Below are positions 1 through 8,626 of a stretch of 39,191 nt of DNA, piece after piece (the first letter of the stretch is position 1; each line of letters begins with the position of its first letter). The position numbers and the translations under genes are program-made. Where the stretch lies: contig JAFXLG010000064.1 of the NCBI GenBank assembly GCA_017531305.1, positions 1 to 39,191 on the forward strand, read 5' to 3'. The notes beneath the pieces are model-generated. The model searched no databases, was not told the origin of the DNA, and saw only the letters and a list, made by a program, of their open reading frames with translations. Origin of the DNA: Alistipes sp. Its GTDB lineage: Bacteria; Bacteroidota; Bacteroidia; Bacteroidales; Rikenellaceae.

Positions 1-2
1 AG

Positions 3-1625
3 TTGCAACCTTCGAGCTTCGAGGATCTTATTGCGATGAACGCACTCTATCGCCCGGGTCCGATGGATTATATCCCCGACTTTATCGATCGTAAGCATGG
101 TCGTAAGCCAATTATCTATGATATCCCTATCATGGAGAAGTACCTGAAGGATACCTATGGTATTACGGTGTATCAGGAGCAGGTCATGTTGCTATCGCGT
201 CTGCTGGGTAACTTCACTCGTGGTGAGAGTGATACCCTGCGTAAGGCGATGGGTAAGAAGATCAAGTCGAAGCTGGATGAGCTTAAGCCTAAGTTTATCA
301 ATGGCGGAAAGTCGAATGGTCATGACCCTGAGGTGCTGGAGAAGATTTGGGCAGATTGGGAGAAGTTTGCATCCTATGCCTTCAATAAATCTCATGCCAC
401 TTGTTATTCGTGGGTGGCATATCAGACTGCATACCTCAAGGCGAACTACCCTTCGGAGTATATGGCGGCTGTGTTGAGCCGAAATCTTGCCGATATCAAG
501 AGTATTAGCGCCTATATGACCGAGTGTAAGCATATGGGCGTCAATGTGCTTGGTCCCGATGTGAATGAGTCGGAGCAGAACTTCTCTTCAAACAAGAGTG
601 GAGATGTCCGCTTCGGTCTGGCAGCAATTAAGGGCGTTGGTGAGGCTGCAGCACGCTCTATTATCGAGGAGAGAGAGCGTAATGGACAATACAAAAATAT
701 CTTTGACTTCATGGAGCGAGTCAACTTCTCGGTTGTTAATCGTAAGTCGTTGGAGAGTATTGCCCTTGCGGGTGGCTTTGATTCTATCATCGAGTTTCAC
801 CGTAGTCGATTCTTTGCTTCCGATACCAAATCTTCGGCGGCAGTACCTTTTATCGAGGCTCTGATTCGTTATGGTCAGCGTATGCAGCAGGAGAAGCAAA
901 ACTCTCAGCAGAGTCTGTTCGGTGGCGGAGCTATTGTCGATATTCAGCACCCTGCGGTTCCTGCGGCTGAGGATTGGAATCAACTCATGATGCTCAATAA
1001 GGAGAAGGAGGTTATCGGACTCTACCTCTCGGCGCATCCGCTGGATGAATATAAGGTCATCATCGACCACATGTGTAAAGCTAAGCTCTCCGACCTGAGT
1101 GATCTTGAGCCGCTTAACGGTCAGGAGATTGGCTTTGCTGGCGTTATTACTTCGGTGCAGGAGATGACCACCAAGACGGGACGCCACTGGGGCAAGTTTA
1201 CCATGGAGGATTATAACGGTACGCACGAATTTGTGCTTTTCGGCAAGGATTACGAGCGTTTTAGACAATATCTTTTTGTGAATTACTTCCTCTTTGTCAA
1301 GGGTAAGGTGCAGCCACGCCCCTATGGTGACAATCCCGAATTGGAGTTTAAGGTGTTGTCGATGATGCAACTTTCGGAGGTGCAGGATACCATGATCAAG
1401 GAGTTACATCTTACGCTTCGCTCGGAAGAGATCACCGAGGGTTTTATCGAGGATTTGTTGAATGTGGTCAAATCTAATAAGGGCAAGGTAATTTTGCGCA
1501 CCACGATTATAGATGAGGATGGCATTACCGTGCTAAAACTCTTCTCTAAGCGTTTCAAGGTCGCACTTACCGCTGAGTTGGTGGAATTTTTGGATAGCAG
1601 AGATCTAAAATATACATTATCATAA
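3..1625 (+). CDS. dnaE: DNA polymerase III alpha subunit, C-terminal 540 residues (5' end cut by window)
   Basis: This is the C-terminal part of the replicative DNA polymerase III catalytic subunit, which copies the chromosome inside the replisome. The reading frame is open to the window edge, so the PHP domain and the aspartates of the active site lie outside. Visible are the ALYRPGPM motif of the polymerase core, the conserved stretch KSHATCYSWVAYQ, a helix-hairpin-helix segment around AAIKGVGEAAA (about residue 208), and an OB-fold segment after GFAGVITSV (about residue 380). Bacteroidota DnaE proteins are usually about 1,200 residues, so a bit under half is present. trxA follows 25 bases downstream on the same strand and may be co-transcribed. 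Identification is secure; only the missing 5' part is unknown. Confidence 0.97.
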   Translation: MQPSSFEDLIAMNALYRPGPMDYIPDFIDRKHGRKPIIYDIPIMEKYLKDTYGITVYQEQVMLLSRLLGNFTRGESDTLRKAMGKKIKSKLDELKPKFINGGKSNGHDPEVLEKIWADWEKFASYAFNKSHATCYSWVAYQTAYLKANYPSEYMAAVLSRNLADIKSISAYMTECKHMGVNVLGPDVNESEQNFSSNKSGDVRFGLAAIKGVGEAAARSIIEERERNGQYKNIFDFMERVNFSVVNRKSLESIALAGGFDSIIEFHRSRFFASDTKSSAAVPFIEALIRYGQRMQQEKQNSQQSLFGGGAIVDIQHPAVPAAEDWNQLMMLNKEKEVIGLYLSAHPLDEYKVIIDHMCKAKLSDLSDLEPLNGQEIGFAGVITSVQEMTTKTGRHWGKFTMEDYNGTHEFVLFGKDYERFRQYLFVNYFLFVKGKVQPRPYGDNPELEFKVLSMMQLSEVQDTMIKELHLTLRSEEITEGFIEDLLNVVKSNKGKVILRTTIIDEDGITVLKLFSKRFKVALTAELVEFLDSRDLKYTLS

Positions 1626-1650
1626 TTAATAAACTAAAAAAATTAAAACT

Positions 1651-1965
1651 ATGGCATTAGCAATTACAAATGAGAATTTCGAGGCGTTGAAGTCTGCAGA
1701 TCAGCCTCTTGTAATCGATTTCTGGGCAGAGTGGTGTGGTCCATGCCGCATGATCTCGCCTATCATCGATGAGTTGGCAGCAGAGTATGAGGGTAAGGTT
1801 ACAATCGGTAAGTGTGACGTAGATTCATGCGATGACATCGTGTCGCAGTTTCGCGTACGCAACATCCCTACTATCGTATTTATCAAGGGTGGCGAGGTTG
1901 TCGATAAGGTAGTCGGTGCAACCAGCAAGGAGACCGTTAAGGCAAAGATTGATGCGATGTTGTAA
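1651..1965 (+). CDS. trxA: Thioredoxin
   Basis: A 104-residue classical thioredoxin, the cytoplasmic dithiol reductant for ribonucleotide reductase, peroxidases and other targets. The redox centre WCGPC is at Trp28-Cys32, with Cys29 and Cys32 as the active pair. The cis-proline segment NIPTIVFIKGG is present, as is the buried Asp (DFWAEW). Length matches the family (about 105 residues) and there is no signal peptide. Two extra cysteines occur in DVDSCDD and the nearby KCDVD stretch. It follows dnaE closely and is closed by a strong hairpin terminator shared with the convergent htpG gene. Confidence 0.97.
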   Translation: MALAITNENFEALKSADQPLVIDFWAEWCGPCRMISPIIDELAAEYEGKVTIGKCDVDSCDDIVSQFRVRNIPTIVFIKGGEVVDKVVGATSKETVKAKIDAML

Positions 1966-1985
1966 TCAATAGTTAGCTTAAAAAC

Positions 1986-2019
1986 AAAAGCCGAGATTCA
2001 GAAACGAATCTCGGCTTTT
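1986..2019. terminator. Bidirectional terminator between trxA and htpG
   Basis: A perfect 14-base-pair stem (AAAAGCCGAGATTC with GAATCTCGGCTTTT) closes a 6-base loop. The A-run on one side becomes a T-run on the other, so it can end transcription from both convergent genes. Confidence 0.9.
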
Positions 2020-2040
2020 ACATTATAAAAATTCCGACTT

Positions 2041-4101
2041 TTACTTCTCGATCAGCGTAATGCTGCGCTGGATAAAGTCTGTGAGATTCTTGCCCTTGAG
2101 CATGCCGTTTGACAAGAGTGCAAGGTCGATAATCTGGCGTACCAAATTATTCTGCTTGCCGATCTCCTTAAGACGCTCATTACGCTCATCACGCAGCGTT
2201 ACAACCTTCTTCGAAAGCTCCTCCGACATCTCACGCTCCTCAGGTGTGAAGTCAGCCTCCTTCTTGCCCTTCACAGTCTCATCGAAACGCTTCTCCTCGG
2301 CAACCGCTGCGTCAATCTTCTTGGTGATTGACTTGAGCTTATCGCCGTAAGAACGCTCTACATCGCCCAAGATGTCGATTACTATCGGGTGGTTGCCGTT
2401 TACGGTGATTGTAAAGTTATCGGGCATCTGACCGTAGAACTGGCTCATGCCGCCACCGCCAACCTTAGCCATCTCCTTCATGCGGCGCATAAACTCATTC
2501 TGAGTGATGACCACTGGAGCCTCATCAGCCGACATTGGCTCAAACGAGATGTTGTATGTAATCTTGTCATCCTTAGGCATCTGGCTCTCGAATACTGGAC
2601 GCATCAACTCCTGCTGAGCCTCGGTGAGCGACATTGCCATCTGATCCTTCTTCTGGATAAGTTTCTCGACTACATCGCTATCCACGCGAACGAAACGCAC
2701 GTTCTGATTTTTCGACTCAAAGTAGTTGATATAGTGGCTATCCAACTGACCGTTCATCTCCAGAACATCGTAACCCTTATTCTTGGCAGCCTCCACAAAT
2801 GGGTGCTTCTCGACAGGATCATCGACATAGAGCAGGATGATGTTGTTATCCTTGTCGGTCTGATTCTCCTTTACCAAGTCGATATACTCCTTGCTTGTGA
2901 AGTATTTGTTTTCGGTTGACTTTAGGAGCATGAAATCCTGCGCCTTCTCGGCAAACTTCTCGTCAGTGAGGATTCCATACTGGATAAAGATCTTCAGATC
3001 GTCCCACTTCTTCTCGTAATCCTCGCGCATAGTCGAGAACAACTCCTTCAGACGGTCTGCTACCTTACGGGTGATGTAGCCCGAAATTTTCTTTACGTTA
3101 GAGTCGCTCTGCAAGTAGCTGCGCGATACGTTAAGCGGAATATCTGGCGAGTCGATCACACCATGCAACAGCGTGAGATACTCAGGCACGATGCCCTCGA
3201 CCTGATCGGTGACAAATACCTGATTGCAATAGAGCTGGATCTTGTTCTTCTGGATCTCGAAGTTGTTGTTGATCTTAGGGAAGTACAAGATACCTGTCAG
3301 GTTGAACGGATAGTCGATGTTCATGTGGATGTAGAACAAAGGCTCATCGCTCATTGGGTAGAGATCTGAGTAGAACTTCTTGTACTGCTCCTCGGTGATC
3401 TCGGTTGGCTTCTGAGTCCACAATGGTGTGGTGTCGTTGATGATGTTATCCTTCTCGGTATCGACATACTTGCCATCTTTCCACTCCTTGACCTTGCCAC
3501 ATACGATAGGTATAGGCAAGAAGTGACAATACTTCTTCAAAAGCTCCTCGATCTTCGCGCTCTCGCCATACTCCTTGCAGTCATCCGAGATGTGCAACAC
3601 GATAGATGTACCACGCTCGCGGCTCTCCTCAAGCTCCTCCATCTGATACTCTGGTGAGCCATCGCATACCCAGTGCATAGGCTTCTCGCCCTCCTTGTAT
3701 GACTGTGTGAAGATCTCCACCTTGTCGGCAACCATGAACGATGAGTAGAATCCCAAACCGAAGTGACCGATGATAGCCTGATCCTTGTACTTGGCGAGGA
3801 ACTCCTCTGCGCCAGAGAATGCGATCTGGTTGATATAACGATCAATCTCCTCGGCTGTCATACCGATACCGCGGTCAGTTACTGTAAGAGTCTTCTTGTC
3901 GGAATCGACATCAATCGAGATGTTGATATTGCCCAACTCGCCCTTGAACTCACCCTTCGAAGAGAGTGTCTTGAGTTTCTGAGTAGCATCTACTGCGTTA
4001 GAGACCAACTCGCGCAAGAAGATCTCGTGATCCGAATAGAGAAACTTTTTGATAACGGGAAATATATTCTCCGTTGTTACACCTATTTTTCCGTTTTTCA
4101 T
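2041..4101 (-). CDS. htpG: Molecular chaperone HtpG (Hsp90 family)
   Basis: A 686-residue bacterial Hsp90, a cytosolic ATP-dependent chaperone that remodels client proteins and works with DnaK. The GHKL ATPase motifs are visible at the N-terminus: ELVSNAVDATQKL (about residue 31), TDRGIGM (about 85) and GHFGLGFYSSFMV (about 117). The middle domain contains SRSYLQ with the conserved arginine, and the C-terminal dimerisation region is intact. Length is typical for Bacteroidota HtpG. The gene is monocistronic: a terminator lies at its 3' side and its own promoter region upstream. That region contains a TGGCAC-N5-TTG element resembling a sigma-54 promoter, described separately. Confidence 0.97.
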   Translation of the reverse strand: MKNGKIGVTTENIFPVIKKFLYSDHEIFLRELVSNAVDATQKLKTLSSKGEFKGELGNINISIDVDSDKKTLTVTDRGIGMTAEEIDRYINQIAFSGAEEFLAKYKDQAIIGHFGLGFYSSFMVADKVEIFTQSYKEGEKPMHWVCDGSPEYQMEELEESRERGTSIVLHISDDCKEYGESAKIEELLKKYCHFLPIPIVCGKVKEWKDGKYVDTEKDNIINDTTPLWTQKPTEITEEQYKKFYSDLYPMSDEPLFYIHMNIDYPFNLTGILYFPKINNNFEIQKNKIQLYCNQVFVTDQVEGIVPEYLTLLHGVIDSPDIPLNVSRSYLQSDSNVKKISGYITRKVADRLKELFSTMREDYEKKWDDLKIFIQYGILTDEKFAEKAQDFMLLKSTENKYFTSKEYIDLVKENQTDKDNNIILLYVDDPVEKHPFVEAAKNKGYDVLEMNGQLDSHYINYFESKNQNVRFVRVDSDVVEKLIQKKDQMAMSLTEAQQELMRPVFESQMPKDDKITYNISFEPMSADEAPVVITQNEFMRRMKEMAKVGGGGMSQFYGQMPDNFTITVNGNHPIVIDILGDVERSYGDKLKSITKKIDAAVAEEKRFDETVKGKKEADFTPEEREMSEELSKKVVTLRDERNERLKEIGKQNNLVRQIIDLALLSNGMLKGKNLTDFIQRSITLIEK

Positions 4102-4147
4102 ATTATTGTAGTTTTTATTTGATTATTCCTTTTACTCGGAATACAAC

Positions 4148-4162
4148 ACAAACCATGTGCCA
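4148..4162 (-). promoter_or_regulatory. Possible sigma-54 promoter of htpG
   Basis: Read on the minus strand, the sequence is TGGCACATGGTTTGT. It matches the sigma-54 pattern TGGCAC-N5-TTGC in all fixed bases except the last (T for C), with the correct -24/-12 spacing. It lies 47 bases upstream of the htpG start codon, giving a leader of about 35 bases. No TAnnTTTG housekeeping box was found here. Three TGTCA motifs (minus strand) lie just upstream at 4175, 4183 and 4205. This is a sequence match only. Confidence 0.45.
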
Positions 4163-4230
4163 CTACGCGATTTGTGACATTTTGACACTTCAGCGTGTGG
4201 TTTCTGACAGAAAATATGGTGCTTGGCAGA

Positions 4231-4860
4231 TTATTTTTGTCGGCGAAGCAGGCAGAGTGTGGCAAAGAGTCCCTGCGCAGCGTAGTATGTGGTCATAATC
4301 CAGAGCGAGGCATTGGGAATATGCTCGATGTACTTATTATAGACTATTACCGAATCGGAGAATATGAACAACAATGCTGCCACGACATACCACCCCTTGT
4401 GTTTAATCTCAAGCACAAGGGCTGAGGCTCCCATAGTGGCTATGATCATGGCGTAGATGATCACAGCCGCGATCTCTATTGCATGAGTCATATGCGAAGT
4501 GAGCAGGGCAAGAAATGCTACGGCATAGATAAATGGCACGCAAGCCAAAATTTTATTACCTTTCGATAGCTTACGCTTTGGCAGGAAGTCTATGATGTAG
4601 CAGATATGAGCCAACGCAAAAAACAGCACCTGAAGGATGAAGTTATGCTCCGATCCTTGGTAGTCGCCTATTGATGATAGGAATAGTGCGGCGGGTATTG
4701 CCCAACCACCCTGACGGCTATGTGCAAGTGTGGCAAGTCCCAAAAATAGTGCTGGCATGGCGATAAACCATGAGCTATGCTCGGCAATGAAATAATATAA
4801 TGTAAGGATGAAGAATACTCCTATCACTTCGTAGAAATATAGCTTGCTGCTTGTGTTCAT
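4231..4860 (-). CDS. YhhN-family integral membrane protein (lysoplasmalogenase-like)
   Basis: A 209-residue protein made almost entirely of hydrophobic helices, about seven or eight, matching the YhhN/TMEM86 family in length and in the internal pattern FLSSIGDYQG, FALAHICYIIDF and FIFSDSVIVYNKY. Animal TMEM86B and some bacterial members hydrolyse the vinyl-ether bond of lysoplasmalogens, so a role in ether-lipid turnover in the inner membrane is possible. The acidic residues of the family are present (GDYQG, FSDSV). It is the last gene of the minus-strand run, 18 bases after the thioesterase gene. The family call is fairly firm; the substrate is not known. Confidence 0.8.
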   Translation of the reverse strand: MNTSSKLYFYEVIGVFFILTLYYFIAEHSSWFIAMPALFLGLATLAHSRQGGWAIPAALFLSSIGDYQGSEHNFILQVLFFALAHICYIIDFLPKRKLSKGNKILACVPFIYAVAFLALLTSHMTHAIEIAAVIIYAMIIATMGASALVLEIKHKGWYVVAALLFIFSDSVIVYNKYIEHIPNASLWIMTTYYAAQGLFATLCLLRRQK

Positions 4861-4878
4861 TTTGCTATGGTTTTGATG

Positions 4879-5310
4879 TTACTCTTGATTAGCTTTCTTC
4901 TCTATTTCGCGGTTAATGGCTTCGATAAACCATTCGGGAGCGCGACAAGGACGGCGAGTCTCGGCATTTATGAAACCGAGTGTTACCGATCCGCGATTGA
5001 TAAGTTTGCCTTGCTCGTTATATACTTCCGTAGGTATAACCAAACGTGCCGATGGCATCTCCTCCATGGCGACCTTGACGGTCAGCACCTCATCATAAAA
5101 TGCTGGTCCCAAGTATTTGAGGTTTACCTCGATAATTGGCGACATGATGCCTCTGCGCTCAAATTCAGCATAAGGTAGTCCCATGTCGCGAAGCCACTCG
5201 GTGCGAGCCATTTCGTAAAGAACGACATAGTTTGAGTGATGCATAACGCCCATCTGATCGGTATCCTTGTAGCGTACTCTTGTCTTAAATTCGTATGATA
5301 TTATTGCCAT
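4879..5310 (-). CDS. Acyl-CoA thioesterase, YbgC/4HBT hot-dog family
   Basis: A 143-residue hot-dog fold thioesterase that would hydrolyse acyl-CoA or acyl-ACP thioesters in the cytoplasm. The family signature is visible near the N-terminus: DTDQMGVMHHSNYVVLYEMAR, where the Asp of DQMG is the expected catalytic residue. The following ARTEWLRDMG helix is also typical. Length fits the 130-150 residues of YbgC-like proteins. It lies 3 bases after ribF and 18 bases before the YhhN-like gene, so translation is probably coupled to ribF. The natural acyl substrate cannot be read from the sequence; in proteobacteria YbgC sits with the Tol-Pal genes, which are not found here. Confidence 0.88.
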   Translation of the reverse strand: MAIISYEFKTRVRYKDTDQMGVMHHSNYVVLYEMARTEWLRDMGLPYAEFERRGIMSPIIEVNLKYLGPAFYDEVLTVKVAMEEMPSARLVIPTEVYNEQGKLINRGSVTLGFINAETRRPCRAPEWFIEAINREIEKKANQE

Positions 5311-5313
5311 GAT

Positions 5314-6087
5314 TTACTGTTGTTTGTATTGTGTTATTTCAAGTGTTACTTTATGCTTGTTACATCCGTCTTTAGGTGCGCGCCAATCGAGAATTTTCAA
5401 TTCTCTGTTTTTGGTAATTTTTAACGTAAATGCGTCTCCGTTAATAATTGTCGTGTACTCTCCCGCTTGCGGCAATAACTTCTGGGTATCAATCGCGCTC
5501 GCAATGCCGTTTTCATCCATATGGCATATTATAATGTATGGATGCGACAAAAGTTTTATCGCCTGTCCAATATCTCCTTGCTCGATTGCTTGGCGAATTA
5601 TGGTCGAACTGACCTTATTGTCGCTGATTAACTGCTGCTCGACCATCTCTATCTTAAAAGACTTCTTCTCTCGTTCCAAGTAGTTATAATCGCCCTCTTT
5701 GTTGTGTCCGAAACGGTGGTTATATCCCACTACGAGTCTTTCGATTCCGATCTGCTTAAGGCTACTGCGGATAAACTCTTCGGGCGTTTGATGGCTAAAT
5801 TCGCGAGTAAAAGGGATTATGATTAGATTATCAATCCCAGCCCTATCCAGAAGCTCAATCTTCTCCTCTAACGTACTCAGAAGTTGCAACCCCTCGCCCG
5901 TGCCGAGAACAAATCGAGGATGGGGATCAAACGTGAGAACCACGCTCTCTCCTCCCAGCTCCTTTGCCCGCTCTATCACCTGTCTGATCAGCACAAGATG
6001 ACCGCCATGAACGCCATCGAATGAGCCCATGGTGGCTACTGCCCTACGGAATTTTGGGAGATTTTCTACACCTCTGAATACCCTCAT
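5314..6087 (-). CDS. ribF: RibF-like FAD synthetase with degenerate riboflavin kinase domain
   Basis: RibF normally has an N-terminal FMN adenylyltransferase and a C-terminal riboflavin kinase, about 300-315 residues in all. Here the adenylyltransferase half is intact: GSFDGVHGGH nucleotide-binding motif near residue 21, FDPHPR, GYNHRFGHNKEGD and SSTIIRQAI. The expected linker LLSHPYIIICHM follows. After that only about 75 residues remain instead of about 125. The kinase signature GxPTAN and the conserved glutamate of the kinase active site are missing; only a relic of the segment around LLPQAGEYT can be aligned. The protein totals 257 residues. The neighbours are rex 14 bases upstream and the thioesterase 3 bases downstream. 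I infer that FAD synthetase activity remains and that kinase activity is lost or supplied elsewhere. Confidence 0.88.
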   Translation of the reverse strand: MRVFRGVENLPKFRRAVATMGSFDGVHGGHLVLIRQVIERAKELGGESVVLTFDPHPRFVLGTGEGLQLLSTLEEKIELLDRAGIDNLIIIPFTREFSHQTPEEFIRSSLKQIGIERLVVGYNHRFGHNKEGDYNYLEREKKSFKIEMVEQQLISDNKVSSTIIRQAIEQGDIGQAIKLLSHPYIIICHMDENGIASAIDTQKLLPQAGEYTTIINGDAFTLKITKNRELKILDWRAPKDGCNKHKVTLEITQYKQQ

Positions 6088-6101
6088 GCCAACCTCTCGC
6101 T

Positions 6102-6755
6102 TTAGTTTTTATCGTTACGCTCCTCTGCCTCCTTGACAAAATATGCCACTTTCTCCAGAATGGTGGTGATGTCGTAGTTTTCAGAGACAATTCCTTGAGG
6201 GAAGTTAAGTGGAGCCGAGGTGAAATTCAGCACTCCCTTGATGCCCGCGTTGATGATTGGTACGACAAGTGACGGCGCAACCCTTGTGGGTGAGGAGATC
6301 ACCGCAATGCTGATATCCATCGAGCTGACCACATCTTTGAACTGATCCATGTGATAACAAGGGATGTCATCAATGGTCTTATCGACCTTCTCTGGGTCAA
6401 TGTCGAATGAGGCGACAATGCGCAATTTGCGGCGTTTGCCATTGAAATACTTGGTGATAGCTTGCCCCAAATGTCCCATGCCGATGATTGCGACATTCAT
6501 CACATCCTCGCTGTCGAGTATGTTGTTGATAAATTCGATGAGAGTCTTTACATCGTAGCCCTTCTTCGTGTCGCTCGAAAAACCGATGAGCATCAAATCG
6601 CGTCTGACCTGCACGGCAGTGATACCATGCATTCCAGCCAAAACATGCGAAAAGATGTGCGTAATCCCCTGCTTGTGGCAAGAGAGCAGTGTTCGGCGAT
6701 ATTCGCTCAATCGCTCGATGGTCTTTTCGGGTATGTTGCTTGCCGCAGTTGGCAT
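6102..6755 (-). CDS. rex: Redox-sensing transcriptional repressor Rex
   Basis: Rex is a dimeric repressor that senses the NADH/NAD+ ratio and controls fermentation and respiration genes. The N-terminal winged helix is visible (ERLSEYRRTL ... VRRDLMLIGF), followed by the Rossmann NAD-binding motif VAIIGMGHLGQAI and a C-terminal domain-swapped helix. With the start at MPTAASNIPEK the protein is 217 residues, normal for Rex. A longer frame reaches 6806 (234 residues), but the extra 17 residues do not resemble Rex and overlap the upstream gene. The chosen ATG lies 2 bases after that gene's stop codon. No clear Rex operator was seen in the window. Confidence 0.93.
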   Translation of the reverse strand: MPTAASNIPEKTIERLSEYRRTLLSCHKQGITHIFSHVLAGMHGITAVQVRRDLMLIGFSSDTKKGYDVKTLIEFINNILDSEDVMNVAIIGMGHLGQAITKYFNGKRRKLRIVASFDIDPEKVDKTIDDIPCYHMDQFKDVVSSMDISIAVISSPTRVAPSLVVPIINAGIKGVLNFTSAPLNFPQGIVSENYDITTILEKVAYFVKEAEERNDKN

Positions 6756-6757
6756 CT

Positions 6758-8617
6758 TTATTCCAATGTTATAGTGTGGTTGGTGTTGTAATTTACACGC
6801 ATCCACTCCTGATTTACATACTTATCACCCTCGGCACTCTGCACAAACTTATATTGAGTCTGCAACGGAGTATAGCGTTTGTCGAGCATGTTGTACTCAA
6901 TGTCGGTACGCATACCTGCGCAGAAGATCATGGCTGTGTCGTAGCCACGATATGCATAGAGCGAAGGTAGCATATTGTAAGACTCTATGTAACGAGAGTC
7001 AAACTCGCGAACTGCTGCCGAATCTCTCTTGGCATGGTAGGTCGAAACTATCACAACATTGTTGTTGAAGTATGTCGTGTGGTCGATGTTGCCAAATCTA
7101 CCCCAACGAGATGTACCCAATACGGCGTACTGACTACACTTCTCGCTACGCTCTGTCAGGGCAACCTTAGCCGATGATATGGTGCCGAGAATACGATCTA
7201 CATCTGTCTCCTTGTTGGCAAGGATGATAAATAATGACTCCTTCTCCTTCTTCAAAACATTCTCCATAGTCTCGATAGCAGGGGCAGAGCCACGAGGTGT
7301 GAAAATAGACTTCTCGTTGAATGAGTATGTGTAGGCATTATGCGGTTTATCCTTAAGTAAGGTCATAACCTCACTCTCAAACTCCTTGTCGTTTGTAGCG
7401 GCATAGATTAAGAATATGTCGCGTCCGCCATCAATCAGGTTAGCGATCTTCTCATACTTCTTCTCCTGCACGGGCGAAAGCTGGTATATCGCCGAACTCT
7501 TTACAGCCGATAGATTTGCCAAAGGTGATACTATTGGACATGAATTCATATGGGCGTACTCCACCACAGGGCGCAACTCATCTTCATATACAGGTCCAAC
7601 GATTAGGTTAGTGCCTACAAATTCTGGACTCTTAACAATTTTCTGAACCTTGAGCTGATCGTGTTCTGTGTTGTAAACCTTAAGCGATACTTGTCCCATG
7701 TTGTTCTCCTTGAGCTTCTCCAAGCCGAGCAGGAATCCCTGATAGAACTCCACATAGCTGGCATTAGACTTAGAGTTAACAACCATAGGCAACATCAGCG
7801 CCACGTTCAGCGGTTTGCTTTGCTCCACTACCGAGAACATCACATTGCTGTCGCTCGACTGTGCCTCGATGGTAGCATTCGCCACGACCTCGTTATTGGC
7901 CTGATCGATGAGCTTGAGATTATCCTCCATTGATTGAGGAATACGGATCACAGCTCCAGCCTTCAAACCGTTTGACACATCATTGAGTTTAGCAAATTCA
8001 CTCTCCGTGATGTTGTATTTCTTCGACAGCGAATAGATTGTCTCGCCAGGATTTACTACATGATATTCGTAGCCGTCATCGGTAGCTTTATTGAGATTCT
8101 CGGCATACTCCTTCATCTCTGCCTGCGCCTCCTGCTCCGAAGAAGAGCCCATCTCAGCACGGCGAATCCACAAAGTCTCTCCAATGGTCAGCGATTGAGG
8201 ATTTATCGCAGGGTTATCCTCTCTGATAGCCGAAACAGAGATGTTGTAATCTCTGGCTATGGAGTATAGGGTTTGTCCTGCCTTGATCTTGTGTGTCACA
8301 AAGTCCTTCTTGCGCTTCTTCTCGTTGCGAGCCTGCTGCAAAGCCTTCTCCGATACGGGAATCTTGATGCTCTGATCAATCTTCAGACCATCGGCTGCCG
8401 TAGGATTATTCTGCGTGATGATAGACTCCTCCACGCCATAAGCCTTGGCGATGGAATAGAGTGTATCGCCCGACTTTACGGTGTGAACATAGTATTTTTT
8501 ACCATTGATAAAGACAATCACTTCTGACTTCTTTATATCGGGCATATACTCCGCTGCCGTAGCCGACAGAGTGAGCATAGCCACCGACAATGTAATGATT
8601 CGCTGTATTAACTTCAT
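6758..8617 (-). CDS. Exported triple-LysM protein with type I periplasmic-binding fold
   Basis: A 619-residue secreted protein. A signal peptide ends near SATAAEY (residue 22). Three LysM peptidoglycan-binding modules follow at about residues 42-88, 107-152 and 183-230, each with the G(D/Q/E)T(L/I)YS(I/L) core. From about residue 270 to the end the sequence resembles a type I periplasmic-binding fold (PLNVALMLPM, EFYQGFLLGLEKL, LIVGPVYEDELRPVVEYA), like substrate-binding proteins and LpoA-type activators. It probably sits in the periplasm attached to the cell wall, either sensing or activating wall synthesis; that role is inference. It precedes rex by 2 bases and follows the exonuclease gene by 9 bases. 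Confidence 0.85.
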   Translation of the reverse strand: MKLIQRIITLSVAMLTLSATAAEYMPDIKKSEVIVFINGKKYYVHTVKSGDTLYSIAKAYGVEESIITQNNPTAADGLKIDQSIKIPVSEKALQQARNEKKRKKDFVTHKIKAGQTLYSIARDYNISVSAIREDNPAINPQSLTIGETLWIRRAEMGSSSEQEAQAEMKEYAENLNKATDDGYEYHVVNPGETIYSLSKKYNITESEFAKLNDVSNGLKAGAVIRIPQSMEDNLKLIDQANNEVVANATIEAQSSDSNVMFSVVEQSKPLNVALMLPMVVNSKSNASYVEFYQGFLLGLEKLKENNMGQVSLKVYNTEHDQLKVQKIVKSPEFVGTNLIVGPVYEDELRPVVEYAHMNSCPIVSPLANLSAVKSSAIYQLSPVQEKKYEKIANLIDGGRDIFLIYAATNDKEFESEVMTLLKDKPHNAYTYSFNEKSIFTPRGSAPAIETMENVLKKEKESLFIILANKETDVDRILGTISSAKVALTERSEKCSQYAVLGTSRWGRFGNIDHTTYFNNNVVIVSTYHAKRDSAAVREFDSRYIESYNMLPSLYAYRGYDTAMIFCAGMRTDIEYNMLDKRYTPLQTQYKFVQSAEGDKYVNQEWMRVNYNTNHTITLE

Positions 8618-8626
8618 TTTCCTTGC

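Noticed and set aside
588-1370. 260-codon open frame on the minus strand inside dnaE
   Set aside because: It is antisense to a strongly conserved gene, has no recognisable motif and no promoter or start context; it is a codon-bias shadow.
2389-2919. 176-codon open frame on the plus strand inside htpG
   Set aside because: Antisense to the HtpG middle and C-terminal domains, with no family resemblance; a shadow frame.
6756-6806. Longer Rex start with 17 extra residues
   Set aside because: The extension overlaps the end of the LysM gene and does not look like Rex; the ATG at 6753-6755 gives the normal family start.
8060-8500. Repeated LysM-coding segments considered as DNA repeats
   Set aside because: The similarity is at protein level only (three LysM domains); the bases differ too much for a DNA repeat element.
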